Shown: positions 1-12,140 of the stretch, piece after piece
Layout: every line of letters begins with the position of its first letter
Numbering within the stretch: the first letter of the stretch is position 1
Assembly: GCF_028769735.1 (NCBI RefSeq)
Contig: NC_088171.1
Coordinates: 79,908,716-79,972,715 of the forward strand
Direction: 5' to 3'
Source: Zonotrichia leucophrys gambelii
Taxonomy: Eukaryota; Chordata; Aves; Passeriformes; Passerellidae
DNA length: 64,000 nt
Made by a program: the position numbers and the translations under genes
The notes under the pieces: model-generated
What the model was told of the DNA's origin: nothing
The model's database searches: none
The model's input: the letters and a program-made list of their open reading frames with translations, nothing else

Positions 1-3000
1 ATTGGACAGTGGATTAAACATCTACAATTTTAGCTAATTTCAATATCTTTAGACATAGCCTTGGTAAATCTCTAGACCAGATTACTTCTAGTGCTGGCCT
101 AGCACTGTGATGCAGAAAAACAGCTGGCTTAGATCCAAAGTGAAACCCTAGTGATTCTCAATCCTAATTGGGAGGTGACATATACTAGTCCATCCCTGAG
201 CAGCCTTTGACTGCCATATTCCTCCTAAGAAATGGGCAGCTATTACTCTGAAATATCTGTGTGCATCCCATTCTTGGCAACCTGCAATAAGTCAAGAAGC
301 AAATAACAAAAAAAAAAAAAAACTTATTTCTTGTATTGGGACATAAATCTTTTGTAGTGATTTTACAGGGAAGAGACTTCTTGGCATTGACTGGAGAACT
401 AATAATCATGTTTTGCTGAAGTACCATTAGCCACAGCAAAACCCAAGAGGAGCAGAAAACGCTCAGGTACACAGGGGTTGCAGTGATCACTCTTTAAAAG
501 ACCTGGAAAGTACATTACTGCCAATATATTGATATTGTCAAAGTATCCAGTAGTCTTATCCTGTATAAATTCTGGTTAGTTACTTGTCCAAGATTTTCAC
601 TTCAAAGTATTCTTTTGTCCCTAGGGTATCTCTCTCCAAGGGTATTTATGACAGCTGTTACTGTTTATTTGCCAGAAAAGTGTGCAATGGAATTTAGCAT
701 ATAGTCCACATAGAAATTGAATTTCTGTTTCATTTTTGTGTAGTGTGTTACTGGTTGAATATGTGACAGTTACTTTTCAGTGTCTATACTTACTTTAGTG
801 AAAATTTTTCACTACTGCAGTTAAGAAACAAAATAAAAAGCATCCTTCTAAAAATTTTCAAGTGGGTAGGAGCATTGCCAAGTATCTGCTTGTTCAAAGA
901 AAAGCTATATCCATTACTGCAGTAATACAAACTTGCTAATTTATCTAGATTAATAGGAGGGAATTTAGCAAGATTAAGACATTAAAATAATCTTTAAGAA
1001 CCTGGTAAAATATATAGGAATTTTTTTGAATATGAAATTTCAGTTCACTAAAGAGTTTTCATTCTGGCAGAAGCTGACACTTTGAATTGCATTAAAAAAT
1101 TCTAACTGGATAGAACAAATTGTTTGTCTTTGAGAAGTGTGACAGCCTCAGAGAGATAATGGCAATTAAACAAGAAAGACCATTCAAGGAGGACATCTAA
1201 AAGATAAAAGTAGACATTAGAAATCACCTTCTCATAGTAACATTCTTCCTTAATAAAAATACAGAAATTCATGCCCTTTCAGTGGAAGAGACAGAGAAGA
1301 GATCAGTGCACTGCATTAAAACACTTGAAAAGCCTATAAATATTTGCCAAAGTATTTATGAAAGAGTAAACAATTCTCAGTTTATGTAGAACCTATATGG
1401 TGAGTGAAAAGTTATTTTTCATCTCTTTGTTGTAATTATTGCTTTCATTAACTATTCATAAAAGTAGGAGCTCGCTGATTACATCTGATGAAAAGGCTAG
1501 GAGGCATCATCACTGTGACAGGCAATGGATTATCGTGCAGGAACAACTAGACAACTGAAAAAAAGAAACTGAAATTGGACACACTCATGTTTCTGATATT
1601 AAGTAATTGGAGTGTGACATGGGAAGTAAAAGGAAAGGGCCTAATGAGTCCATGTTTTCATCACACAGAATCTGCACGATAAGGTAATATCACCACAAAA
1701 ATTAAAAGTATAAGCCCCTATTTTACCAGGCATTTGTTTCTGTGCAAAATCGGATTTCACATAGAAGGAGAAACAGGAAATTAAATACATACAAGTACAA
1801 AGAAAGGCAACTAAATTAGACAGATTCCCTAATGGCCCGCAGCAGATCAGAAGAATTTCTCTTGTCTAACTAGAGTGTTTAAAACAAAGTGAAAGAAAAT
1901 GGATAGGTGAACTGAAATACACTGTAACCAGATCAATATAATCAAGACAGCCATAGATACATTCAAACTGAAAATTAGAAAACAAGCTCCAGCTGGCAGT
2001 AGTGAGAAATCATTAAAAGAAATAAAAAGAACCCAGGCCTAACTCATTTCTGGGATATTTTAGATTGCAGTAAGCACAGAACAAGCATTAAAAAAGAAAA
2101 AAAAATGGGACTTATCTTCTAGTTCTATGTAAAAGTATTCCTTTAGCCTTTCAACCTCAGCCTCAGGTAAGGGCAAAAATTGCAACAAAATGATAGCTGC
2201 TGTGAGGGCATATTTTCCATAATCACTCTAGTGAAACCCTGGAGATAGTATGCAAAAGTTCTTCCATTTCTTGTTTTAGAGAAGGATCGTGGATGTTTAC
2301 AGTCTTTTTTTTTTTTTTTATGCAGTAACATTGGCCTTTAAAGGTAATAGAATGCTAGATTTTATCTGATAATTAAAAAAAAGTAAAGAAAACATTGTAT
2401 TTGGAAGTCACATGAACTTCACATAGCAGTTTGTAAGTCACATATTTGAATATGCACATATGTATAATGAACAGCTATAAACTACCTTCTAGCAGTGTTG
2501 AAATTTCAGCAAAAAAATTTAAAAGTCCTACCTCTCTCAGCAATTTCTTAAAAGAAGCTAGCAGCAGTATTTACATTTTTAACTTCTCTGTGAATGTTAT
2601 TTACAGAACTGATTTTGATTCTAGAAACTGTCTACAATCAATATTAATGCAGAATAATTTAACTAAATAAAATTTTGTAAAAGTAGCTTTCTTTTATCAA
2701 GTATTTTCAGAAGAGCTAACTTTCACTAAAGTTCAGAACAATAACATATACCTTGCTTTCCCTTTAAACTACAACTTACCCTTTATTCCAGGAAAAAAAG
2801 ATAGTTCAGCAAGACCATTCCTCCTTATGTTTCTAAAGGGGAAGCATGCACAGCAATCACACAGTACCCCAAAGAATAAATTTCAAACATTCTGATGGTG
2901 GGCTAAACTTGAAATATTCTGAAGGAAACCTGACTCTAGCATTACAAAATTGCTAAATTCTCTATGAGAATGATTGACTGAAATACTCATGTCAATGTTG

Positions 3001-3906
3001 TATATTTATATGAATTGTGTTTTATGAAGAAATACCATTACACGATACTGTAAAAATTTATCTGATCTACTGAACCATGAAGATAAGAAATATTAAGATT
3101 CATTACTCAAAGGCTAAATAATTACAATGTTTTAATGAGAATTGGCCTCACTTTTGTTTCTTTTTCCACAAGAAAATCATGGGATCACATATAATCAGAG
3201 GATGATCTACAAAGAAATTTTAATTTATATAATTATTTTTACCCTTTGATGTAATTTTCTACATCATGGCTGTATCATTGGCAAGACTTTCTAATGGAAA
3301 TCTAGGCAACTGCAAGCAAAACTTTAGTATGTTTAACAGTCCACACAGTGGGAAATTACTCAGGAAGAACCCGCATTAAAGGAATGTGAAGAATGAAAAG
3401 TGAAAATGCCTCTGAGCTGCCTTAAATCATCATCTTAGATTTATGCAGTACAACAAAGAATGGAATTTTATTCTTGCACATATTGCCAGCGCATTAGTGT
3501 GTTGATTAATGCCAAGATTTTTTTCAGAAAGAGAAAAGGATTTCTCAAAGAAGAAGGTTTTTCTACTTTATACTTTTATACACTGATCTTACCCAAGGTT
3601 TCAAAATGGCTTATAAGGGAAAATTAGCATTATTATTTCCTATTTCACACCTATGAACTACTTGAAAAGGAATTTTCTTGCCTAATTTCATCCCATCAGA
3701 ATTGCTCAGTAATCTTCTGTGCCAGATCAAATTTTATACTGCAGTGATATCACATATCTATGTGAATTAATTTTTTTAAGGAAATATTAAAAAAATGTAA
3801 TAATAATTTTTATGGGTAAGAAGACCATCTCAGAGAACCAAGTCTTGTCCCTCATGACTATAGGATATTTATGCTGGCAATTCCCTCAACAAGATGGTAC
3901 CCCATA

Positions 3907-3946
3907 TTCCACACTTTAAGCGGTGTGGAAGCGGTGCACTTTAAGT
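3907..3946. repeat. Hairpin overlapped by short direct repeats
   Basis: TTCCACAC (3907-3914) and GTGTGGAA (3923-3930) are perfect 8-bp inverted arms around an 8-base loop. The elements CACTTTAAG (3912-3920 and 3938-3946) and GCGGTG are each repeated directly across the same 40 bases. Both facts are read from the sequence. A role is unknown, and it may simply be a local slippage duplication. Confidence 0.7.
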
Positions 3947-4153
3947 CATTCTATGACTTCCACAGCTAATTTCAAGAAGGAGATTAACATTTCTCTATAT
4001 AAGGACTTGCTGGTAGTCTTTAATTTGTAAATTTGCGGTTGTTTCACTGCCAGTGTTCTAAGATATGTATTTCTTCTGTCAGGCACTCTCAGTTTTGAGA
4101 CATAACAGTCCCTGTGATGAAGTAAAATGCAGACACTTCAGAAACACCAAGGT

Positions 4154-4190
4154 CAACAAACAAACAAACAAATTAATTAATTAATTAATA
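4154..4190. repeat. (CAAA)n/(TTAA)n compound simple repeat
   Basis: About four CAAA units run directly into about five TTAA units. It is a short compound microsatellite with no sign of attached mobile-element sequence. Confidence 0.85.
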
Positions 4191-5124
4191 TGCCACTCTT
4201 CTTTATTAGATACTGATCTACATTCACTTGCAAAGTAATTACCCTCACATTGTGTCTTCACCTTTTATTTTTTCAATAGTTTAACATTAGTGGAAACACA
4301 GGGATTCGTTTTTGAAGAACACGGAATTTGCTCTGTGAAGAAGTTCCGGAGGGGGGATGAGCAAAGTAAATGCTTTGCCCACAACAGCTGGCCTTTGGAA
4401 GAAGCTGACCCTTGATTTCCATGCATGCCTTAATCACTACCCATGCATACAGCCCTCTTATTTCAGTACCTTGCTTATGGCACTGACCCATACTTTCTTT
4501 CTTTAAAAGCAGCTCTCCTAATTCAACTTCCACCACAAAAGACAGCATTCCTGGCATTGCCCAATGCCTTTGCAAGATGAATAGCAGCAATTGCCCAGTT
4601 GTTCTTGTATGACCAGGTGTCACTTTCCTGCAATATTCATAACGTTAAGAATGTTTTCCTTGACCCTAGAGGAGTATGTTTGGCGTACAGGTGAAAATCT
4701 TGGTTCCCAATTCTAAAATCAGACTACAGAAGACAGCATTTAAGAGAAATCTGAACTTTTTAACAGCAATATTAAAAAATAACCCTTAACCATACCTGCC
4801 TCACAGCCTCCCATTCTTTTTCAATATCAGTGATATTTTAGCTGAAGTTGACATCTATGTTTCAAATATCCACGAGAATCTTTTTGCTATAAGATAAACC
4901 CTTTCCATTACTTAACATTGTACATCTCTTCATAAAAACAGCTATAAATTCTGCTTGTCACAAAGGAGCATTTGAATTGTTAGTGTCAGTGAAAAATCAG
5001 AGGAAAGTTACTGCAGAGATGTATGCATGAAAATTAAGTTGGGTAACTTTTAATATCCTACTCTTTTGCCATTATAAGCATTCTTCAACATTAAAAAGGG
5101 CTGCAATGGTACAAAAAATCTGCT

Positions 5125-5152
5125 TTAATTAAATAATTAATTAATTAATTTA
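5125..5152. repeat. (TTAA)n simple repeat
   Basis: A short run of TTAA/ATTA units, self-complementary and very AT-rich. It is similar in unit to the repeat near 4172 about 1 kb away. Confidence 0.8.
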
Positions 5153-6779
5153 CAAACTGTCAGGACAAACACAATTTCTTTTCTTTAAAGGAATAGTTTA
5201 ACTTCATATAAAGTTTTGCAAATATTTTCAAAACTGCTACTCTGAAATTAATACATGTTTCTTTCTTGAGAATATCTTTTGCATAATTGAAAAGTGAAGA
5301 CGCAGAAAGAAGTTCTGTTTTTTGATAAGGATGAGGAAAATATTTTAGAGTGAAATCTAATCTAGCAGTGCTTTAAAACATAAAACCAGAGCTTTTTTTG
5401 TTGCATTTTTTAAATTTCTTTTCAGTCCCCTGGAGAAATGCAAATGCAACAATCACTTTACAGCCAAAACCATATTATAATAATCAAGGCCACTGAATCA
5501 TCAATTATTATTCACCTTAAATTTACTCATTTGTAAGCTTAAACAAATCTACACAGATTTTATAATACACACCTTTTAAAAGTTACAAATACATTTTAAA
5601 AATCCAAACAGATATGAAATTTCTCATCATCATACCAGAATAGCCTATTAAGAACAAATTTTAAAAAAGCATTCCTCTTTATATATTGTTACAGAAAATG
5701 TCCTCCATCATATGAAAGGAGATTCCAAATTCTCAAATGATAAAGAGGGGACCAGAATAAAATATATTGGGACAGCATTTTTGCAACATTCATTTTGTAA
5801 TCCTTTCTTCACTTAAAACACAAGTGCTTCACAACATTTTGCCTACAGCCACTTTTAGTCCTCCAGCCTGCTTTCAGATTTTTACAAGGAATTATCTTTC
5901 CTTCTCATTTACAAACCCAGCAGCACAAACAGCTCTGCTGAAAGGACTAATCTCAGGATAAAACCGGATCATCCTGCATATGATGAGTTAGGACATGGAA
6001 AGTAGAAGAAAGGTGAATAAAAAATGCACCAAATGCCAGTGAGCATAATTTTCTACCATCAATTACCAAACCAGAAACATTACCAAGAAGATGATTTGTC
6101 ATAAATGTCTGGCTATTTCTTTAAATTTGAACACAATGAATACTTTCTGAATGTGAAAGCCCTTTAAAAAAATCTGACTATTAAAAGAATTTAGGAATGT
6201 GGATTTTGCTTTCTTCTTCATGTATATTTAGCTCTCAGGAACAAAATTTATGGCAGACTTTGGAAAATAAGTTTTGGTTCAAGAGTTTTGGGAAAAAAAA
6301 TAACAAGGAATAATACCTGGGTCTTTTAAAGGCAATTTCCAGAAATTCTCAACTGAACACCTAGTTCTTTCTTACATTGTATCTTACTAGTTACATTTCT
6401 GAGATTTTGAACATCCAATCTTAATTCACTTCAGTCTGTCACAAAAAAATTTTGTGCAGACATAAATGTAACCCCTTGTTGTGAAGAGCACAGTCAAGTT
6501 GCTCTAATATCTTCTGTAGTGAATCTGCTTAATGCAACAGGGAGCATTTTATCATATCTATCAAAGTGTCAAAATAATTAGGCATTGAATTAATTTTACC
6601 AGTCTACAGTAATTATAAACATATGCAAGTGAATATCTCCAAGAGTTAAACAAAATGATACATAAAAAATATATTCAGACCTTGTGCTAACTCTGGTACA
6701 CCTCCTGGAAAATGTATGTCATGAAGTGGGATATAATTTTGGCCTTTATCTCCTTAAATATTTTCCCCTTCCACATAAG

Positions 6780-7143
6780 AGTTACAGCCTCGAGAAGAGA
6801 TCTCTAGGATGGTTCTAAGACACGTTCTCCTCCCTATTCAGAGCTGGGGTGTGGAGAGTGCATTGCACTCTGTAATGAATTGAACGCAGGCAAGGGAGAG
6901 GAGAGACCTTTCAGAAGTGCAAAGGCAGAGCAGGAGTGAGTGGCCAGCAAGCAGTGAGCTTGCAGCACAGGTGAAACCCTGAAAATGCAGTGAAAGGTAG
7001 GCACAGTCAGAGCCTTACAGATTAGTGTTGGAAGAGACTTTGCTTGGAGATACAGAGGAGACTGCAGAGTTTGCAGAAGCTGGAAAGTCTTGGCAGCTCT
7101 GTGTAAACTTGAAATAAAAATCTATCCTACGAGAAGAACAGTG
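6780..7143 (+). other. Less AT-rich block bounded by AG and GTAAGA
   Basis: This 364-base block is visibly richer in G and C than its flanks. A pyrimidine run (about 6761-6772) and an AG (6778-6779) precede it, and GTAAGA (from 7144) follows it. These are the sequence features of an exon bounded by splice sites. It has no long reading frame, so if transcribed it would be a non-coding or untranslated exon. It also holds a 17-bp near-palindrome (6855-6871) and an AATAAA-like string near 7112, so a fragment of an unrecognised LTR is an alternative. The splice reading is inference only. Confidence 0.25.
6855..6871. repeat. 17-bp near-perfect palindrome
   Basis: AGAGTGCA and TGCACTCT are exact inverted 8-mers separated by a single T. 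Such dyads can be protein-binding sites or chance. No further copies were noticed in the window. Confidence 0.7.
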
Positions 7144-7245
7144 GTAAGAAAAATTTTATGTATAAATAATTTATTTCTTAGGTGCTTCTAGTCATCCATT
7201 TTGAGTTCAATTTCTAAAAAGTTGCCTATTTATGTTTGAGTTTGC

Positions 7246-7325
7246 AAACAAAAAAAAAAAACAAAACCCAACCAACCACAAAAACCCACAAAAACCCCCA
7301 AAATCCCAAACACACACAAAGAAAC
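7246..7325. repeat. Poly-A grading into A/C-rich tract
   Basis: A run of A is followed by C-runs separated by A-runs with almost no G or T on this strand. The complement is therefore a T/G tract with G-runs. Similar strand-asymmetric tracts recur elsewhere, for example at 39731-39824 and 53177-53231. Confidence 0.85.
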
Positions 7326-7711
7326 CTGACTTTTTACTTTAAAATTTTTGTAGTCTTTTGAGGGTACTAGCTTTGGCAGTACAAAACTACCTTGGCAGAC
7401 TGAACTGAAAGTTTAGGCCATCCTGGAAGAGCTCTGTTATAAGACTGGTTAGTTGCTTTCTTTCCATGAAAAAATCTTCCCTCTTGAAAAATGCCCTTCC
7501 ATTGCTGGGACCTGCCTATCTCCATCCATCCACTTCTGGTCATCGGGTTTGCAAAAAGACAGAGTGTGGAACAGATAAGGAGCAAGAAGAAGCACGAGTC
7601 CTAACACGCTTTCAGATCTTTCATAAAGTAAAAGGAAAATTGAGGACTGAGCCTTTTTTGGGAAAATCAATTTCAATGTTTATTATTTAAGAACACTACT
7701 AGTAAAGGAGT

Positions 7712-7743
7712 GGGAGGGGGAGGGGGGAAGGAAATAAAGGGAA
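7712..7743 (+). repeat. G-run tract, G-quadruplex prone
   Basis: Runs of three, five and six G separated by single A residues are followed by a further GGG after an A-rich spacer. This fits the general pattern of four G-runs with short loops on the plus strand. Folding is not shown by sequence alone. Confidence 0.6.
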
Positions 7744-8196
7744 GAAAATAAACAGTTTTGTTGAAAAACCTTTAATTTCTGTCTGACATGATAGATTTAA
7801 TGTTTTCATTTCTTCCCAGCTTCTCTCAATGCAGCAAGACATTGAAACCAGCATTCCATTCCACAAATCTACCATTCACTTAAATAAGTAAATTTCACTT
7901 CAATGAGTAAATATTTATACTTTTTGGACAGGAAGGGAGATACATTTGCAGGAGGAATAAACATAGAGGTAACATGAGCTTGTAATTTCCTTTGGACCAA
8001 AAATAGGTGGCAACAGAGTAACATTTTTTTTCATCTAATGGGTTACCAGAAGCAACTAGTCACTTTCTGAAGGGGAACGTTTAGGTGTAATTAAAAGGAA
8101 TTTATATTTTTTTCAGATTGCAGAGGAAACAAATGGTAAGCATTTTAACTTAAAAAATAGAACTAAAGAAAGTTTACTTTAAGAAATCAAGAAGTT

Positions 8197-8222
8197 CAAA
8201 CACTTCTTTTTAGAAGTGTTTG
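8197..8222. repeat. Perfect 11-bp hairpin with TTTT loop
   Basis: CAAACACTTCT (8197-8207) and AGAAGTGTTTG (8212-8222) are exact inverted repeats around a 4-base TTTT loop. All 11 pairs match. The stem is too short for a typical microRNA precursor. No mobile-element termini were noticed around it. Confidence 0.85.
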
Positions 8223-8813
8223 TAGCTGCCTGATCATTCAGAATATGAACTTTTTGCTGTCTGCAGTAAACAACTGTTTAGTCCTTGTCCCTGAAGTTCC
8301 TTTGGTGCTGTTCAAGGATCAAATGGACACAATTCATAATATTCAGCACAACAGTTACCCATGGAGCTCTGTTGGTGCTGTGCTGGGTTCTAGCCCTTTC
8401 AGTATTGCTGCTTACAGTAGAAAAACTCCCACCCATCCTTCTCACATTTCTCTCTCTACAGTCCCATGATAGGAACACTTGTTGTAGTTTTGTGTTCTTT
8501 TTCTGATCTCTCTTGGACAGAGAAGTGTGCAAGGAACAGATGTTAGCTTACACACTGTAAAGGTATTTCAATATTTCAGGAACCCAGTTCATGCAGACCT
8601 CCATTTTAGCCAGTGTAGTACCAAAGGATCTAAACAGAATGCATGTCCAAACAGAAATAACATCACTAATTTTGACAGGTGAAAACTCGTAATTAAAATC
8701 TATGAATGCTGTTATCCTGGCTGAAGGAAGGAATAGGGGTTATTATCAAGTGGGAGCAGAGGTTCTGTAAGGAACATCTAGGTCAGAATTCTTATATTTG
8801 GACAAAAAGTATC

Positions 8814-9258
8814 AGAGGGCCACAGAGCTGATCAGATGGCTGGAGAACCTCTCCTGTGAGGATGGCCTGAGAGACTGGGGTTTGTTCAGCCTGGAGAAGA
8901 GAAGGCTCCAGAGAGCCCTCCAATGAGTATTTTCCAGTACCTTGGGGGGGCCTACCAGAAAGCTAGAAAGTGGCATTTCACAAGGACAGGTAGTGATAGG
9001 ATAGAAGGGAATGGCCTTAAGTTTAGACACAGATATCAGGAGGAAATTCTTTACACTGAGGGTGGTGAGGTACTGAAAGACTGTCTGCAGAAGTTGTGGA
9101 CACTCTGTCCCCGTGAGTGTTTAAGGCCAGGCTGGATGGGGCTCTGAGCAACATGATCTAGTGAAAGGTGCTTCTGTCCATGGCAGAGCAGTTGGAGCTA
9201 GATGATGTTTAAGGTCCCTTCTAATCCAAGCCATTCTTTGGTTCTATGATTCTATGAT
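8814..9258 (+). mobile_element. CR1 LINE, 5'-truncated 3' end, sense
   Basis: This is the 3' end of a chicken-repeat-1 (CR1) non-LTR retrotransposon in plus orientation. It covers the end of the reverse-transcriptase ORF2 and the 3' UTR. The familiar CR1 order is present: a stretch resembling GAACCTCTCCTGTGAGGA, then CAGCCTGGAGAAGAGAAGGCT, then a segment like AGGAGGAAATTCTTTACACT, then GCCAGGCTGGATGGGGCTCT. It ends in the short terminal repeats TTCTATGATTCTATGAT at 9242-9258. Severe 5' truncation is normal for CR1. Stop codons and small indels mean no intact protein remains. Confidence 0.93.
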
Positions 9259-11754
9259 ATGATCAGCCTGGGACCAGTAAATAATAGCCACAGAGAGAGA
9301 AATGTCCATTGCATTTGAGCAGGTCAGGGGATGACCATGTATATTGAGGATTATGGTTTTCCAGGACTCTGCCCCACTACCTCAACATTTACATGCAATA
9401 AATCAGAGTTTGCTCTGAATAATTTTGCTGAAATATTAAATATTTTCTGTCTGAATGAAAAAAGCACTTCTACATCCTGCCATATTACATAGGTGGCCCT
9501 GATTAGTCACTGTAACTGTTTGCTATTATATAAAGCTAGAAATGTATTACAGAAAGATTAATTAAGCACCTGGTATCAATGCATCAACATTTTGGGAAAA
9601 GTGCTTGAACCAACCACCACTCTGCAAATAAACATTAATTTCTTGAAATGAGCATATATCTAAGAGACTGCATGTATTGGGGCTTCTCATGTCAGTCTCT
9701 CTCCTTCATATACAAAAGAAAAAGTTAAATACCTTTTCATTTACTGAAAATTATGCTTTTTCCTCACAAACACATACACATAAATGAAGTTTGTCTTTGG
9801 AAGCTGATGGTAACAGAGTTTTTTTTTTCTTCCCTATAGTTACAATTTTGAATCTTCAACTCAAAGAAAACTGAGAGTGTGCAGCCCATTGTTATTGGAA
9901 AACACAGCTTTGCCAGGTCTGTTCACACTGTACTCCTTGTGAACCAGCTGCCAACAAGCTGCAGTTAGCACCATGTACTCTCTCTTGAAGGCTCAGAAAT
10001 GATGGCAAACAAATGAGTGTTTGGCAGACGTACAGGTTTGCAATTTGTGGCCAACAGAGCATTCCCTTCTGTATCTAATTATAGGATGGAATAGTCAAAT
10101 TCTCACTTTCATCAGTGTATGATTAGCAGGGCCTAGCACACTTGCTCCAGTATTACCTAAATTAAATATAAAGCCACAGAACCAAAGATGAATGTACCAT
10201 ATTCTCCTTATATATTTTTTATGTAGCTATCGCTGCTGTCAGTGGTTTGTTATGATATCTGGGAAATGAAGGAAAGATTGAGACAGGTTTTTCCCTTGCA
10301 ATGCAATTAATTGAAAGAGCAAACACACAAGATTGAATATTTCAGCCAACTGATTTCTTATTTTGTCACCTAAGCCAGAGGCACTTGCCTGGATGTAATT
10401 TTTGTTTGGTTTTGCTGGACGTTGTTTTGTTTTCTCCATCCTTCATTTGGACACATGATTCAAAACAATGTTATTTACATCTAAGAAGGGCAAAATTTAG
10501 AGGGCAAAATATGGAATCAATACACTATTACCAGGATTTACAGATGCAGGAAATTAATTTAGTGGCTGTTCATAACAACAAGCTTATTGGAGCCACTCAT
10601 ACTAGATTTCTCTGTAATATCTTTCTGTGAATCCACCTTCCCAAAACCATAGTTCTGTACCAAAGTAATTTGTATTTTAGAAACCTTGTTGAAGTAGCAT
10701 TTAAAGATATTTTAAATTTAACTAATTTTCTAATACTTTTCAAGGAATAAAAAAGCTATATTTAACAAACAAGATTTTCAAAAACATGTATGTGCACTAA
10801 GCTGAATGAGACATGCAGATTGATACCTTTCCAGGCTCTCCTGTGGTCAAGTACAATCTGATTTTTTAAAGAAAACACATTTAATACTGAAAGTCTATGA
10901 TTTTTATCAAATCTGCTTGTGTTGCATTGTGTTAAGAGCTCAACTAATGGTATCATTCAACTCAAATGAGTCCATTCCTTCAAGAATGAGCCTTCCTGTT
11001 ACAGGGGGTTCAGCCATGAGATGTCCTTGGTACTGTTTGCAGGGTACCCTATATCCATGTGTCAACTCGCTGCCTGGGATGAGACAGCTTGGTTTCATGA
11101 CCTTAAAGGCCTTTTTCAACCTTAACTATGCATTATCTGCATTTAAACAGTGTATACTTATGTTTAGCTTTTTCTTCTAGTTTTGTGCAAAGTTATATTC
11201 CCTCCCATTCTCTCCCTCTACTGTCTGCTCTACATTCACCTTGATATCCTTTGGCTATCTTCCCCTTCTGCACCTCATCCTGTTGTCCTCATCCTGGTAA
11301 GTTTTTTTTTGTTGTTCTTTTGTTCTGGGTTTTTTTCCTAGTCTATCCTGCTAACTCTTTTCCTTCCTTCTTTAAAGGCAGGTAATTATCTCTCCTTTTT
11401 CCTGCCTTTTTCGGCTCCTTGAACTCTTTCTTCAGGGCAACTGAGGCACCATAGGAAAGAAGCAGCCACCCTTCTGAATGCTGCTAAGCAAACACTGCAC
11501 AGGTCATTACAGATTCACAGGCAATAGTCTGATGCCAGAATGCCATTACTGCACCCTGCTTTATTTGTTGTCAAGCCTAAATAACTTTATGAAAATCAAT
11601 GTAAGACATTTTTTAAAAGGCAAGTAGCCAACTCGTTATTTAAACCTGATATAAAGCCTGCTGCTTCACACAACTAAATGTCTCTTCAAATATGAACTGA
11701 TAACTGGCTTTACAGAATTGTAAAGTAGTTAGTTTTCATGTTAGTTTTCTTTCT
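9259..11754. other. Non-coding stretch, no gene seen
   Basis: Plain AT-rich sequence between the CR1 tail and the CpG-dense island. Pyrimidine-rich patches occur around 11200-11420. The open frames here (up to 87 codons) have no recognisable features. Confidence 0.55.
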
Positions 11755-12140
11755 GTAAATGGCGCAGTATCCCGATGTTGGCTCTGCGAGCGGCCGGCGC
11801 TGCCCGGGCCGGGCCCAGGCCGTGCCAGCGGCTGCAGCGGCCCCAGCGCAGGGCACGGCTGAGCCCCTGAGCCCCGGGGAAAGCCTGGGCAAGGGAGGGC
11901 AAAACTCTGCCCGGCAGCCGGGGCTGAGCCAGGGGAAGCGAGCGAGAAACAGCCCTGCGAGCCCCGAGGGGACAGCGGGAGCAGGGCCGGGGGCAGGAGA
12001 GACCCAGCAGGGATGGCCCTGCGGCCTGCGAGAGAGCCCGGCCCGGCTGGGCCGGCCCTGCCCTCAGTGGAGGGGACTCTCATTCTGCACTTTGCTCTAC
12101 TCGGAGATCTCAGCACCTCCAAGCACAGCCATCATCAACA
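11755..12140. other. Isolated CpG-dense, GC-rich island
   Basis: Composition changes abruptly at about 11760 from AT-rich to strongly GC-rich and falls back after about 12090. By eye there are about 30 CpG dinucleotides in roughly 340 bases, against almost none in the flanks. Frames stay open on both strands for about 128 codons, as expected for stop-poor GC-rich DNA, and the translations are low-complexity Ala/Pro/Gly/Arg. I therefore do not call a gene. It could be an unmethylated CpG island at an unannotated promoter or lncRNA start, or a fairly young GC-rich LTR piece that has not lost its CpGs. I found no TG...CA ends with a matching target-site duplication. Confidence 0.7.

Larger units (their letters stand above)
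1..6779. other. AT-rich non-coding stretch, no gene seen
   Basis: No gene is seen. The few open frames are short, start at chance ATGs and show no domain, repeat or codon pattern I recognise. The longest runs on the minus strand over 4273-4623 (116 codons) and resembles no protein known to me. The stretch holds poly-A at about 308-323, poly-T at about 2306-2320, two small AATT-type simple repeats and a hairpin at 3907-3930. Part of 1780-2060 has the flavour of a very old CR1 tail, but I cannot show it. Confidence 0.6.
7326..8813. other. Non-coding stretch with a G-run tract and a hairpin
   Basis: Overlapping open frames occur on both strands at about 7449-7690 and 8245-8532. Each is under 90 codons and none resembles a known protein. 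Apart from the listed G-run tract and hairpin, I see nothing functional. Confidence 0.5.

Noticed and set aside
1780..2060. Possible very old CR1 tail
   Set aside because: The resemblance is vague and I could not place a consistent series of landmarks.
4273..4623. 116-codon minus-strand frame, considered as a processed pseudogene
   Set aside because: I could not match it to any protein family, and no poly-A tail or duplication marks a retrocopy.
8197..8222. MicroRNA precursor
   Set aside because: An 11-bp stem is far too short for a typical precursor, and the flanks do not extend the pairing.
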